Below, piece by piece: positions 1 through 12,060 of a stretch of DNA of 64,000 nt (its first letter is position 1; each line of letters starts with the position of its first letter). The DNA lies in NCBI GenBank assembly GCA_948474755.1, contig CAOLHI010000399.1:558001-622000 (forward strand). The letters run 5' to 3'. Source of the DNA: Ctenosaura bakeri (Eukaryota; Chordata; Lepidosauria; Squamata; Iguanidae). The notes under the pieces are model-generated. The model saw nothing but the letters and a program-made list of their open reading frames with translations. It had not been told where the DNA came from and did no database searches. Made by a program: the position numbers and the translations under genes.

Positions 1-3000
1 AACCACTGGGACCAAGAGATCTTTTGGTTAACTAAAGTGCAAGTTCTCTTGGCTTGGAAACATGGCATAGGGAATAGAGGAAGGGTATACAAGTCTCAAG
101 CATAGTGAAAATGAAGCACACATGTTGGATATAAGCTGTCAGTGAAGTTTAACAGGATGTGGACCTCATGTGTTATTTACAAAAGTCTTGATTCACCCCC
201 CACCTCTTTTCTGACATTTACCACACTGCCATCGACCAACTCCGTTAACACATCAAAGTATCAAACAAGAAGTTTGTGAGAAAGCAATCACCTTAATATA
301 ACACCAAGTACCCAAACTCACCCTATATGCCTTCCTTCATTTCAGTTTCTTCAAGGTAGTAATAAATGTTAGCATCATATTATCCTTGTATGACTGAATA
401 GCAGCAGAGAGGAAACTCAGCATTCTTAGTGAATCTGCCTTCCATTTGGGCAAAGAAGAATGATGTTTATTTTGATCCTGCTTCTGATTCTCTAAGGATT
501 CTAGGAGCAGTTCCTGATCCCCTAGGAAATTTAAGAGGAGCTGTAGACAAGGCCATATTTCAGTGCAGATATAGTATACTAGCAAAGAATGTAAGATGTG
601 AGTCAAGAAACCTCCAGTTTAAATTTCACTACCACTTCCCCCCAACTCATTATGTCTTCTTAGGAAAGCTGCTCCACTCTCAGCTGTCCAGCTGCAATGT
701 GGAGATTATGATTACTGACCTGTTTACAGGGCTGTCATCAAGATTACTGAAATAATGTGTACAAAATATTCTGAATACTTTAAATGCCTGCTGCAAATGT
801 TACACATTGTTGGAAGGGAAGCTTTAAGGCAGGGGTGACCAGCTACTTTTCTTTCCCCTCTCTGGGCAGTGTTCTGAACCGAGAAAGTGTTTTCAGCTGT
901 ATAGATGGAATACTTCACAAGTAGACAGGCTCCATAATGAATTCAGCACTACCTAGTAGTAAAGTCTTCACAGTTGTAAACTGCATCTGCCTGGGCATAG
1001 GGCTAAATCTCTACATGGTAGTAATAATGTTGAGACATCTTTCTCACACATCACCCCTCCCTCTTACTTCCCCTTGGCCACTTCCCCTTCCTGATTCCAT
1101 TGGAAGAAGAGGTTTACATCAGCAAATGGTGGAAGGATGGCATGATTTACAAAAATTATATCCAGTGACATAAATGTAACATACGAAATACCAAAGATGG
1201 AGACATTGAAGGTGTGAAGGTTATTTTTTTATTACATTTTGAAATAGTTTCTTCCCCATCCCCTTTTTTTTGAGCAAAATCAAAGGACAACTTTTTTTAA
1301 CCAGAATCTTGATGAAGCAGCACAGAAGCTGCTTCCTTGAGGCCCAGACTGGCCTGATGATTAGCCATTGCTAGCTTTCAGGTAAAGGTAAGATATTAAA
1401 AATAAGCTGGTTCTTGTATGCATCTTTTTGCTTTGCAGTCATGAAAAGTGATCACCCTTTGAAGCTGATTTTTGTAACATATGCATGCCACTCTGTGTGT
1501 GTGGCACTTCCAGGCCTTGCAGTTTGTGCTTACAAGGGGAATCAAGGGGTAACTTTCGTGCATAGGTTCAACAGAAGGCAATTTGAACGAGCCTGTTTCA
1601 GCACTCTGATTACACATGGGGAGAAGCACATGAGTAGTATTGTTCTTAAACTATTAGTCTCAGTCAGGCTACGTGCTTCATAGCAAAACTGGAAGGGATC
1701 TGTTCTTCCTCAGAGTAACACCAGAGCTACTGAGGTACAGGCAAGTATGTATGTAATTTGACCCTGCCCCCCATCACGTTCAGTATAAACCTACATTGAC
1801 TCTTTTATGCTATAGCTTGCATGAAACTCTTTCACTAGGAGAAAATTTCCTGGCATTGTACACCATATAAATTATGCAGCATTTGAAAACTACACCACAG
1901 TTTCCTAAATTAGGGGATTAATCATGAAAATATCTGTTCTTCGTCTGTTTTAAATTTGCGTCAACCCACATGAAGTGATAACGTCGTAGATGTAATTTTT
2001 CCATGTTTGGCATTTCTTAAAAACTCACAGGCATTCTAGACTACTCATTTTTAAGGAATATTTGAACTTTGGCAGTAGAGAAGGCATATGCATGCTGAGA
2101 TCTCTTTCTTGGTAGGGGGAGTTGTTGTTAAATAGATGTAAGTATGCACAGTAGGAGCACTGCAGATTGGCAAATATTAATATAGAAATTCCAGTAGGCA
2201 GTCAGTTAGCTCATGAATGACAAACAGTACAATATGTACTAAGCAAATAAAACTGATAATAGATGGATAAAATACTGTTCTGTAAATCCAACTTTGCTAA
2301 AGGTAGTCAAATTAACTCAACGAATCACACTCACTGTAGAAGTGGTAAGCTATGAGGCATTTGAAGTCCATCATAGAGTACAACAACTAGCTAGATTTAT
2401 TTTCCAAGGATACTGTAGAAGTTGGGGTTAAGCAATTTTGGACATTATCAGGCTTCTGGAAATGAACTGAATAAGAAAAAGGCGCAAAGACAGAGTTAAG
2501 AAATCCAAGAGAAAGAGAAATGCAGATGATTTGCTGAAAGGCAGAAGGGGCAGAGAGGCTGATCACCATCAGTGGAGACAGTTAAAGTGGATAAAGGAGT
2601 TATCATGGGTGCTGAACCTATTTGTGGAATAGGAATACCACCTTAGATAGCTCCTTTAAAATTCAAACTAAACCCCTGAGTGGATTCACTGCCTCAGTGA
2701 TATGGAAGCCACTACTGATCACTACCACCTCTGTAGGTGTGCAGTAGCCAAAGGAGAGGAGAGGACAATTGGGAAAATGTTTTCTACCCATACCTATTGA
2801 GAGCTCGTTTTTCACTTCTCTTCTTTTGAGGAAGATGCTAATCACCAAATTGGGTTCAACAAATACCTGAGGTTATATTCTGTGCCCTAGCAAAAGCCTA
2901 TGAAGAAATTTGAGGAGACAAAAATGGGACATAGGGTTAGAGGGGAAGCTGGGAAGAGGGATCTGAGCAGGGAGTTAGGCTGTGAACCTTTTCACTGGAT

Positions 3001-3297
3001 TGTCAGGAAGAAAACCTACACGAAATGGCAAGTCTCTTAACCACAAAGTGATTTCCAGAAGTTAGAGCGGGAGTTTTGTAGGTTCTTTTCCTGGATCTCT
3101 TTAGATCATTCATAAAGAGAAACTGTGTCTAGAATCCCTGATTACTACTGGAAAGAAAGCAGTCCCTGGTAAGACCTCTGTTTTTGTGTACTGCCATAAC
3201 TGGCAGGATGGGCTAACGAAATCCTCCACCAAAAAGCCAAGGTGCAGTAACTGAAAATGATTTTCACTTCAATATTGATCTAATCAAGAATCCTAGC
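1..3297. other. Intronic sequence, nothing assigned
   Basis: Part of the MTHFD1L intron upstream of the 15609 exon. The short open frames here lack codon bias, splice context or recognisable motifs. I see no clear repeat or conserved exon. Confidence 0.6.
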
Positions 3298-4022
3298 TTT
3301 GTTGTGTACCTTCAGGTCATTTTCATCTTACGGTGACCTTAAGGTAAACCTATCACAGGTTTTTCTTGACAAGATTTGTTCAGAGGGGGTTTGCTTTTGC
3401 TTTCCTTTGAGGCTGAGAGAGTATGATTTGCCAGTGGTGTCCTGGTCTGTGTCCAGTTCTGGGCACCACAATTCAAGAAAGTTTATGACAAACTGGAATG
3501 TGTCCAGAGGAGGACAACCAAAATGGTAAAAGGCCTGAAAAGCATACCATATAAGAAATAGCTCAGGGAGTTGTGTATGTTTAGCCTAGGGAAGAGAAAC
3601 TTAAGAGGTGACATGATAGCCATACTTAGTTGAAGGGATGTCATGGGGATGGAGCAAGCTTGTTTGCTGCTGCTCCAAAGACTAGGACACCAAGCAGTGG
3701 CTTCAAACTACAGGAAAAGAGATTCCACCTAAACATTAGGAAGAACTTCCTGGTGGTAAAATCAATTTGATGGTGGAACATGCTAACTTGGAGTGCAGTG
3801 GCATCTCCTTCTTTGGAGATTTTTAAACAGAGGGTGGATGACCACAAGTTATGAGTGCTTTGATTGTATATGCCTGCATGCTAGGGAGTTGGACATGATG
3901 GTCCACGTGATCTCTTCCAACTCAATGATTCTATGATTCTACCCAGTGGGTTCCCATGGCTGCATCAAACCCTGGTCTCCATAGTCATAGTCTGGTGCTC
4001 AAATATATACCATACTGGCTCT
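3298..4022 (-). mobile_element. tRNA-derived SINE with Bov-B-like tail, split by a CR1
   Basis: The left piece (3298 to about 3434) is the SINE 3' half in reverse. The right piece (3941-4022) continues the same SINE from ACCCAGTGGGTT to the CTGGCTCT 5' end. The interruption is a CR1 3' fragment. The two pieces join to match the other SINE copies in this window with only a few bases missing. Confidence 0.8.
3442..3940 (+). mobile_element. CR1 LINE, 5'-truncated 3' fragment
   Basis: Starts in the GTCCAGTTCTGGGCACC region and runs through the CR1 ORF2 C-terminus to the diagnostic ATGATTCTATGATTCT terminal repeats at 3925-3940. Frames are broken by many stops. It sits inside a SINE. Confidence 0.85.
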
Positions 4023-4213
4023 TATTCTAGCTGTTCGGTGAATTCATAGTGATTTCAATTGTAAAAGTGGTTAGTAGCAAGAAGTACCACATGAACACTA
4101 AAGGAATGCAAGAACCTCAGCAGATGCAAAAAAATAAACATGGACACAGGAGAGAATTATGAGGTGCATCTTTCTTAGCAAAGAAAAGAGATGGACAGGA
4201 CTTTTCTGCTCAC

Positions 4214-4412
4214 ATTTGTTGTTGTGTGCCATCAAATCATTTCCAGCTTATGGTAACCTTAAGGTAAACCTTTCACTGGGTTTTCTTGGCAAGATTTGTT
4301 CAGAGTGGGTTTGCCTTTCCTTTCCTCTCAGGATGAGAGAGTGTTACTTGCCCGAGATTACCCTGGTTTCCAGGGTTGGAGTCCAATGTTCAAATCACTA
4401 TACTGTATCCCA
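4214..4412 (-). mobile_element. tRNA-derived SINE with Bov-B-like tail, internally deleted
   Basis: Begins with the reverse of a (CAA)n-type tail (TTGTTGTTGTGTGCC), followed by the shared CTTATGGTAACC and TTTTCTTGGCAAGATTTGTTCAG blocks. It lacks about 30 bp around the usual CACCCAGTGGGTTTCC block. Confidence 0.8.
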
Positions 4413-5974
4413 TACCTCCTTGTAAAACTGGAAAAGCTGTTGTGGTGTATTCTGGCTACACCATCAGAGGAAGAAACAGTCACATCATAGACAGCTCCAA
4501 CTGGAAGCAGGCTCTTTCTAGACAGCCTGTTTTGCCAATGGCTGGCCCTCTGGGATCCTGTGAGCCAAGACACTTATGAGAAGGATGTCTTGAGAAATTG
4601 CCTATTCAAAGACTCCAGCAGAACTCTATAGGATCTGAGCCGTATGTCCTGTTTTATACTTGTGAATGACCCAGCCAGTCAAAGGAATCCCTTGGACAAA
4701 CAGCATTTGCAACGAGGTTGAATCGGAGTTAGGCCTTGTTCAGTACAGAGTTGTCACAGGGATGTTATCAATTGAAGAAGCAAACAGGAAGGCACTGCCA
4801 AAGAGCAAGCTGAGTTCAAAAACTTAAAACAGTGTCTTAGCAGATCATGTTTCAGGCAGAGACTGAAGGCAAAAAAGGAGCCGGTAAACAAGCCAAGGTC
4901 AAAGTTCCAGCAGTTCTGACAGCTGCTCTCTGTTCTGAGGCAGCTGGATCCTCTCAGTTACGTCCAGGCTCAGTCTCTGCCTGCAGAGGTCCTACAGGGC
5001 TGGCAGTGGAGGCCTCTGGCTTAGGCTCTGAGCTCAACTTCCCAGCTGGGTCCCTTTCTGCTCTCTCTCCTCCTCCAGTTAGGAATCCTCCAGGTAGATA
5101 CCACAGGCATTTCCAGAACTTCTGCACTCTCCTGTGTGCCTGGTGTTATTGCTGCCAGTACTCCATGCTCCCCTGCAAAGGACAATTATCAAGACTCGCA
5201 AACCTTTCCACATGCCAGAACCCATCCATGCACAGAGAGAAAATGGTGCAGGATATTGCAACAGGCCCTTGCAGCCTGCCGGCCAGAAAATAATTGGGAG
5301 AAGCATTTCAATACTTAAATTATTCAGTTTAACTTAAGGGACATTTAAAACTTTTCTACTTGGCAAAGGCTATAAAATATTACTATCTCTAAGCAGATTA
5401 AGGTAAAAGAATATATCAAAAGATTCAGCTGAAGTAATTAGAAGTGAACTAGCTTATTGATAATGTTTTTCCAAAGCTAATAAATGCTGACCATCTCTCA
5501 AACAACAACAACAGCAACGAGGAGAACTGTTGATTGTCCATGTTGGAGGGACATGAAGCCTGCTACTGTATTTTTATGACTGTGTTGTTGTGGGCATGAA
5601 CCATGCTATGTATTTTAATCAGTGCAGTCTGACTCCAATCACTGGGTCATATGTTCAATAATGTTTTGTTTTAAATGAATTGGTCTATCACCATCATACA
5701 CTATACCTTATGATTTTTATTTAGATGTTTACAGATTAAACTAAGACAAGTTCCCCTTGTCCCATGCCCATCCATGAAGTCAACCAAAAAGGCTCTCCTG
5801 ACAATGCAACGCATATGTAAATATTTGGAGAGAAAGAGTATTGCAGAGAATCACTCTCTTTGAGTATGCCGCCGTTGTACTCTGTGTATGTTCTGCTGTA
5901 ACAAAATATAAAACTCTTTTGAATGATTTAAGACAACAGGAACATTTTGCAACCTGTATGTATGAGGGATATGA
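4413..5974. other. Intronic sequence, partly GC-richer, unassigned
   Basis: About 4850-5290 is richer in G and C and carries a 148-codon open frame (4847-5293) with no recognisable domain. It may be an old LTR or other unassigned repeat. Nothing else seen. Confidence 0.4.
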
Positions 5975-5982
5975 AATTTGCA

Positions 5983-6260
5983 CAGTGGCATAGCTTGGCA
6001 TGAGCAGGGTAGGACAGGGGCAGAGGTGTGGGGTGGGGCTACAGCATGCTTGGGAGGAGTGACTGAGTGCATGGGCGGGCTACAGAACACGTTGGTGGGG
6101 CTACAGTGTGCAGGGAAGGGCTACGGTGTGTGGGGGAGGGGTTATGGCATGTAGGGGAGGGGCGACAGCATCTAGGGAGCAGGCAAGAAGTGACAGCATC
6201 CCCCAGAAATGCCACCCAAGGTGCACAGCCCCCCTCATCCTCACTGTCCCTATGCCACTG
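5983..6260. mobile_element. hAT-like non-autonomous DNA transposon with 8-bp TSD
   Basis: The ends are inverted: CAGTGGCATAG at 5983 and CTATGCCACTG ending 6260. The flanking 8-bp direct repeats AATTTGCA are at 5975-5982 and 6261-6268. CAGTGGC-type ends and 8-bp duplications are typical of hAT. The interior (about 6030-6180) is a degenerate GGGGCTACAG-type minisatellite and has no transposase. Confidence 0.8.
6030..6180. repeat. Degenerate G-rich minisatellite
   Basis: About 20-25-bp units built on GGGGCTACAGNRTGYNGGGGAG recur six or seven times inside the hAT-like element. Confidence 0.6.
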
Positions 6261-6268
6261 AATTTGCA

Positions 6269-7792
6269 AATTTGCCTTATTTTTCATCTCTGTGTTTTCT
6301 TCCTGTCATGAAGGATGGCAAAGAGCAGTTCATGACACAGAAGCAACCCAGGGTGTTCCAATCACACTGAAAATACTGCTGAATCTCTGGATTCTGAAGC
6401 TTTACTAGCCTTTGCTCCCATGCTCTCTAAGCTGACATGCTTTTTACATGTAAAAGGACTAGAAAATTGGCTGATTCCAAAATGAAAATGAGATTTGCTT
6501 GACTGCATTCTGTGCCGAGCTTCAAATGCTATTTGTGTCATGTATTTGTTGAATACATGCACCTCTGAATACTGAACTGCTTTCTTCTGGAATCTCATCA
6601 AAGCCTTAACAACAAAAGGCCTTCTTGTTTCATCTAGGTTTAGGTAACAAGATGAAACCACCAGGGAGCTATTCTAAATTCATTTTGGATCTCTAAAAGT
6701 TTTTTTTAATTTTATTTCCCCCCCCCTCTTTCTTATTACATTACTCATTCTGTTCTTTTGAGTGCTTTGTATTCGAAAAGCCCATTCTAACTCAAGAGAG
6801 GGCCATTTGTATCTCTTTGAATGGTTTTACTTTACGTGTAGCTATATTAAATATCAAACACTCCCCTGGAGAATGATTTTACATTGTCTAATGCATTGGG
6901 ACTTGTGTTAAGAATTTACACTTTTAGTTTTTGCCAGTGCAAGATCAAGATCTGAAAAGCTCTATGTTTTCTTTTGCTTGTATGCTCCAGCCCCTTTCAG
7001 ACTGGGCCTGTCCAGATCACCTTGGTAAGAGAAGACATAAGAACTTGTCAGAGCTTGATCGGAAACACAGATCTCAAACAAGATCTCTTGTTAGAAATCT
7101 GAGTGTCTGTTATCATATGCCAGAAATATGTGGCATTGACTTCAAGGTGTTCAAAGTGCCAGTTTGAGACTTACTTTGTGGGGGGAAAAACATGGTGGTT
7201 TTCTTTGTGCAGAAAATTGCATTTTCTTGTTCTAGAAAAAAAATGTTTTATTCTGCACAGGAGACTTGTTTTCTACACAGAAGGTAACATTTTCTGTGCA
7301 AAAGAAAGCCTATGCATTTTTGTGCAGAGTAAGTCCCGAACTGGAAAGATTCTCACTAACCTATAATTCTCATAGTCAAGGTTTCCCAATACTTGAAAAA
7401 CCTGTGTTTCAATCAGTTTTGAATGGACTTCAAGGGTTCGCTTCTCAATGTCTTTTTTTTTTTTTAAAGTTCCAAATAAGGGAATCCACACAAGAAATGT
7501 TTGTATAAGAAAAACAGGAAATAATCCTTGTCTTGGCTTTGCTAGGAAAGCCCATCTTTTTTACTGTTTCAGCATAGAAACTATTTTTTCCCCTTTGGTC
7601 ATTGCTTTCAGCAGTTGTCTCAGGATGAAATACAGTTCTGTCACTGGAAACAGCAGGGATATGTGCAGGGGAATGAGTGCTTTGTGGGCATGTATATTTA
7701 AATTTGCTGTTGTTGCTAGGTGGCTGCAGGAAGATTTTGTGACAACAGATCTCAATCAGTAATGCATCCTTGTGTTCTGTCTATTGTTGTGT
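6269..7792. other. Intronic sequence with a short internal repetition
   Basis: No mobile element recognised. At 7185-7330 the phrase TTTTCTGTGCAGAA and close variants (CTGCACAG, CTACACAG, CTGTGCAAAA, TGTGCAGAG) recurs about every 25-30 bp. Confidence 0.4.
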
Positions 7793-8024
7793 GTGTTCAA
7801 GTCATTTCTGACTTATGGCAACCCTATGGTGAATGTGTTGCAGGGTTTTCTTGGCACGATTTGTTCAGAAGCAGTTTTGCCATTGTCTTCCTCTGAGGTT
7901 GAGAGAATATGACTTGTACAAGGTCACCCAGTGAGTTTCCACAGCTGAGCAGGGATTCAGACCCTGGTCTCCAGAGATGTAGTCCAGTGCTCAAACCACT
8001 ACACCACTCACTCTGGCTCTCTCC
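7793..8024 (-). mobile_element. tRNA-derived SINE with Bov-B-like tail, near full length
   Basis: Reads in reverse from TTGTTGTGTGTG through CTTATGGCAACCCTATGG, TTCTTGGCACGATTTGTTCAG and CACCCAGTGAGTTTCC to the tRNA-like head. The box B equivalent is GGTCTGAATCC on the minus strand, within the usual GGTTCGAATCC pattern. The 5' end reads AGAGCCAGAGTGAG. Confidence 0.88.
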
Positions 8025-8056
8025 ATATGAATTACAGTTGAATATAATGGTGTATA

Positions 8057-8330
8057 CCAGTGGTTCTTCACATGGGGTGCACAGAGTCCTCATAGAGGGA
8101 TCTACAAAGCCCTTTTACTCAACTTCACAAGCAGTGGCAGCAATAGGGATGTGGGTCTCAAAACTGCTCCCGTGTTTGTAAACATGGGATCAGTTTGGGT
8201 GTGTGCACATGCCTGCCACGATGTTCCTTTCGTCAGGGAGGCGGCAGCAGGGGGTTTGGGTACTAAGGGACATGGTGGCAGGCATGTGTGCAGCCCCAAA
8301 CTGCTCCTTTGTTTCTGTGCTTTAGCTCTT
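8057..8330. mobile_element. Possible hAT-derived fragment
   Basis: CCAGTGGTTCTTCACATGGGG resembles hAT (Charlie-like) ends. No matching far end or TSD was found, so this is tentative. Confidence 0.25.
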
Positions 8331-9384
8331 TTTTGAAATAGATAGTGAAGTTTCAGGTATATATAGATCCACCCTCAAAGAGTGAGTTTGCTATCAAAAT
8401 ATAAGACATCCTGCAATTTGTCAAAAGTGCTGCAAGCAGATGTTTTAGTAAAAAGTTCATTAAAACTGGAAGTGCTGTTAGGGGCTTGATAAAGTAGCAA
8501 TTCAAGCGGTGATCAATTTCTCCACAAAATGTTTATGAATGTGCATACATATGAGATATGGAGAAAACAATTACTGTTTGAACAGCATAGGACCCCAATT
8601 GGGTTTTGTATTGCAGTTGATTTGATTCAATTGAGTTGCCTATCTCTTAAGTCTCTTCCATTAGCAATTTGTGCTGCCCTAATCATTTTGTGCTGTGGAA
8701 ATTTGATACAAGTGTGATTTTAGTGCCATTACTCAGATGTGATTAGTTTGTCTGGACATCAGCACATTTCTCTGGTTAAAAAAATGCATAAAATAGAGAC
8801 TGAAAGGAGCATGTCACTCCAAACTCCAACGTTAGCTTTCTGAGAACAGATAGAATATTTTTCTTCCTTGTGACTTTTGGTGGTTGGCTATATCTAGAGT
8901 GCACTCAAAAGTTACGTTAATGAGGATGTTTTGCATGTTTGCCTTATCCTTTGGAATGACAGGTGACAAGTTTTGAAACTAAAGACACAAAAGAAGCCTA
9001 ATTTTATTGTGGCAAACTCTGCCAGCTGAACAACTTCTCCTTCCTGCAAGTATGTCAGGAATTACATGCACAATATTCTTGAAGCATTATCTCATTTATC
9101 AGATGTTACTGTACTTGATGGCATTCATGCAAGAGCCTGAAATTGTGCAAGTGACATCGTTCTATCCAATTGAACCATAGCAGTAAAGCACACAACTTAC
9201 TCAAGTTGTTCAGTGGCATGGATTTCATTAAGCACTTTTCCTGGCATTTTCAAACAGATTAAAACTTAGAAATGTCTATGTTTGTCCTGTTTTCTTCTCA
9301 ACCATTATCTTTGGCATCACAGGCAGGGTAAGACAAAAAGGAGTATGATGGTGCAGCAAAAAAACAAACAAATGCTTTTTAGCC
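8331..9384. other. Intronic sequence, nothing assigned
   Basis: No repeat, exon or RNA gene recognised. Confidence 0.5.
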
Positions 9385-9966
9385 TGCGTTAATAGAAGCA
9401 TAGTCTCCAAGTCAAGGGAATTAACGGTCCCTCTATATTCTCTGTTCAGGCTTCATCTGGAGTACTGTATTCAGTCTGAATGTTTTATTTTAAGGAGACA
9501 GATAGGCAGGAGCAGGTTCAGAGATGGGCAACGAAGATGAGAAGAGGTATGGAGAACAAAATATATGTGGAAGGAGCTGGGCTTGTTCAGCTTGGTGAAG
9601 AGAAAACTGAGAGAGGACATCATTGTACTCTTTAAATACCACAAATGCTGTCACAGAGAGGAGGGGGCAGGCCTGTTTTCTGCTGCCCAGAAGGTAGGAA
9701 CAGTTCTCATGGTTTTAAGTTACAGTACAGTAGATTTTGATTGAACATTAGAAGGAACTTCTTGACAGTGGGAGCGGATCAGCAGTGGAATCAATTGACT
9801 AGAAAGGCAGTGGGGTCTCTTCCTCTGGATCTTTTCAGAAAAGGGGTGGATGGCTACCTGCTGGGAATGCTTTAGCTGGAGTTCCTGCATTGAACAAAAG
9901 GGTTGGACTCAGTGGCCTGTGAGGCTCCTTGCAACACTATCACTCTATGACTCCATGACTCTGTGT
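9385..9966 (+). mobile_element. CR1/L3-like LINE 3' fragment
   Basis: Contains the usual CR1 ORF2 C-terminal DNA (TTAATAGAAGCATAG, GAGCAGGTTCAGAGATGGGC, GTTGGACTCAGTGGCC) with many stops. The end, ACTCTATGACTCCATGACTCTG, is a different terminal repeat from the CR1 copy ending at 3940, so it is a different subfamily. Confidence 0.8.
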
Positions 9967-10964
9967 GATTTGATGTATGTAATCTTACTATTTTTTTTAC
10001 TATATTGCAGCTTTAATGGGCAGTGTGCATTTATCAGGTTCCCCACTCACTCATCTCTGTTTGTTAAAAAGCAATGTGATACTGAGGATTCTTCTGAGCT
10101 GGATAATGATCGGGTTAAGCCCTGTCATTTCACGGGGAAGCAATGAAGCATTATGTTTCTGTAACACTTTTCATCTAAGGGACCTTGTAAGTGCTTTACA
10201 GACATAAGTGCAGCAATCAGAGCTAGTGCACCATAAGCCATTCACCATTTAATCAATTGTACTATTGATTAGAAAGGCATCCAGCTGTAAGGCTTCCTCT
10301 AGTGTGAAGATTGGGTATTTGCTTCTTCCTCATGAAATGAAATGTAGCTGCAACAATGTTACTCGGGTTAATTCTAACTTGGGCTGTGGTGGGAGGTAAA
10401 GGATCCCTTCATCTCATGTCCTTTTTTCCAAAGAATAAATGTATTTAATTTATTTTGTTCCACCTCTTCCTTCAGTGTTCCACCTCTTCCTTCAAGGATT
10501 CAAAATAAAGCACTTGGCTGTAGCCATGCATACTTGCTGGAGCTATAGATTCTTGGACAAAGAGTGGTAGAGTGGTTGAGAGGGGCATTTTGCTTTGCCA
10601 CGTACCTTACTCTTCATCACACACACAAACACACACACACACACACACACACGGATGCTGGCAGGTGCTCAGGCAGGTATTCTTGAGTATGTTGTTTACT
10701 ACTGATAGCAGCCCACCTTCAACATCTCTGTGGATTAAAAATAACATATTCAATAATGTGAAGCTTTTGTGAGAGGAGGAATGCCCTTTCCAGGCCTTAC
10801 TATTTCAGCAAGAACATCTTGTGAAGTTTACTTGAGGTTCATAGTGAAAGCAGCAGTTTATTGCCCTAATTCTCACTGTTAGTCCTAATTAGAATAGACC
10901 TGTTGAACCAGTGGGGTTTGCCTACATGTTGACTCATAATTCAACAGTTTAATGCATCTTATTA
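9967..10964. other. Intronic sequence, unassigned apart from a CA repeat
   Basis: Nothing recognised except the (AC)n tract at 10618-10652. Confidence 0.5.
10618..10652. repeat. (AC)n microsatellite
   Basis: Alternating AC with one A interruption near its start. Confidence 0.95.
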
Positions 10965-11645
10965 ACAGCTGGAAGGGCCATCTAGTCCAACCCCCTATGA
11001 TGCAGGAATATACAACTAAGGTACTTCTGATAGCCATCCAACCTCTTTCTGAAGAGGCTACCATCCCTCCAATACTGTCTATGGCATTGTGAAACAGCTT
11101 TGACAGTTAAAAAAAATCTCCCTAATGTTTAGGTGGAATCTCTTTTCTTGTAATTTGAATCCATTGGTTAGTGTTCTAAGTTCTGCAGCAGCAGAAAACT
11201 AGCTTACTCCGTCTTCTACGTAACATTTCCTCAAATACTTAAAAGATGGCTATAATGTCACCTCTTAGTCTTCTCTTCACCAGGCTAAATATACCCAGCT
11301 TCCATAAGGCTTGGTTTCCAGATCTCAGTTGCCTTTATCTGGACACAATCCAGCTTGTCCACATCCTTCTTGAACTGTGGTGTCCAGAACTGAACACAGC
11401 ATTCTAGTTGTGGTCTGAGCTATGCAGAACGGAGTGACACTGCTACATTCGTTGATCTGGACATTACTTCTATTTGTGCAAGTTAGAATTGTTGGCTCAT
11501 GTTTAGCTTATGGTTCACTAAGACCCCTAGATGGCTTTTCACATATACAGCTTTAAATCTGAGTGTCATTCATTCTGTATTTGTGCCTTTCATTTTTCTT
11601 GCCTAGAAAATCTGCCAACCAATTACTTTGTGTGGCTAAACAATA
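10965..11645 (-). mobile_element. CR1 LINE 3' fragment
   Basis: Reverse complement of CR1: GGCCATCTAGTCCAACCCCC near the 3' end, then GGTGGAATCTCTTTTCTTG, ACACAATCCAGCTTGTCC and TGGTGTCCAGAACTGAACAC. It aligns by eye with the intact CR1 at 23970-26805 but is older and has broken frames. Confidence 0.88.
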
Positions 11646-11839
11646 GGATTTAGACCAGAGCCTTCTATTTGCACACAAGTTTAAATGATATATAGTTCTC
11701 AGCTAGGAACTTAGGGGGAAAACCTTCAAACCATGTGGGGAGTAAAGCTCATGCTGGCTCTACAGCTGTACCTGTCACACTTGTAAAGGTTGTCTTAAAT
11801 ATGGAGAATATGGGGGGGGGAATGAAAAAGTAAAAGAAA

Positions 11840-12060
11840 ATTGAGAGATCCTAGAGGTGTAGCCTGCCCAAGTTTTAAGATCCTCAGGAAAGGGCTTTCC
11901 CTTGTTCCCACCAACATCTTGGGAACATTTGGTGAGGATATTGGAGGGAGCCTTAGCTGCTCCCTAGTGGTGGAATTCCCTGCCATGGAAAGCTATGTTG
12001 GCCCCTTTGCTCTCCCTCAACTGACAGGCAAAGATCTTTCTGTTTATCCAGGTCTTTGAA
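11840..12060 (+). repeat. Unassigned interspersed repeat family, copy 1
   Basis: Shares CATCTTGGGAACATTTGGTGAGGA and GTGGTGGAATTCCCTGCC style blocks with the reverse-strand repeat at 52795-53230. Family not identified. Confidence 0.55.

Noticed and set aside
4847..5293. 148-codon open frame
   Set aside because: No recognisable domain, splice context or codon pattern; it lies in a GC-richer intronic stretch.
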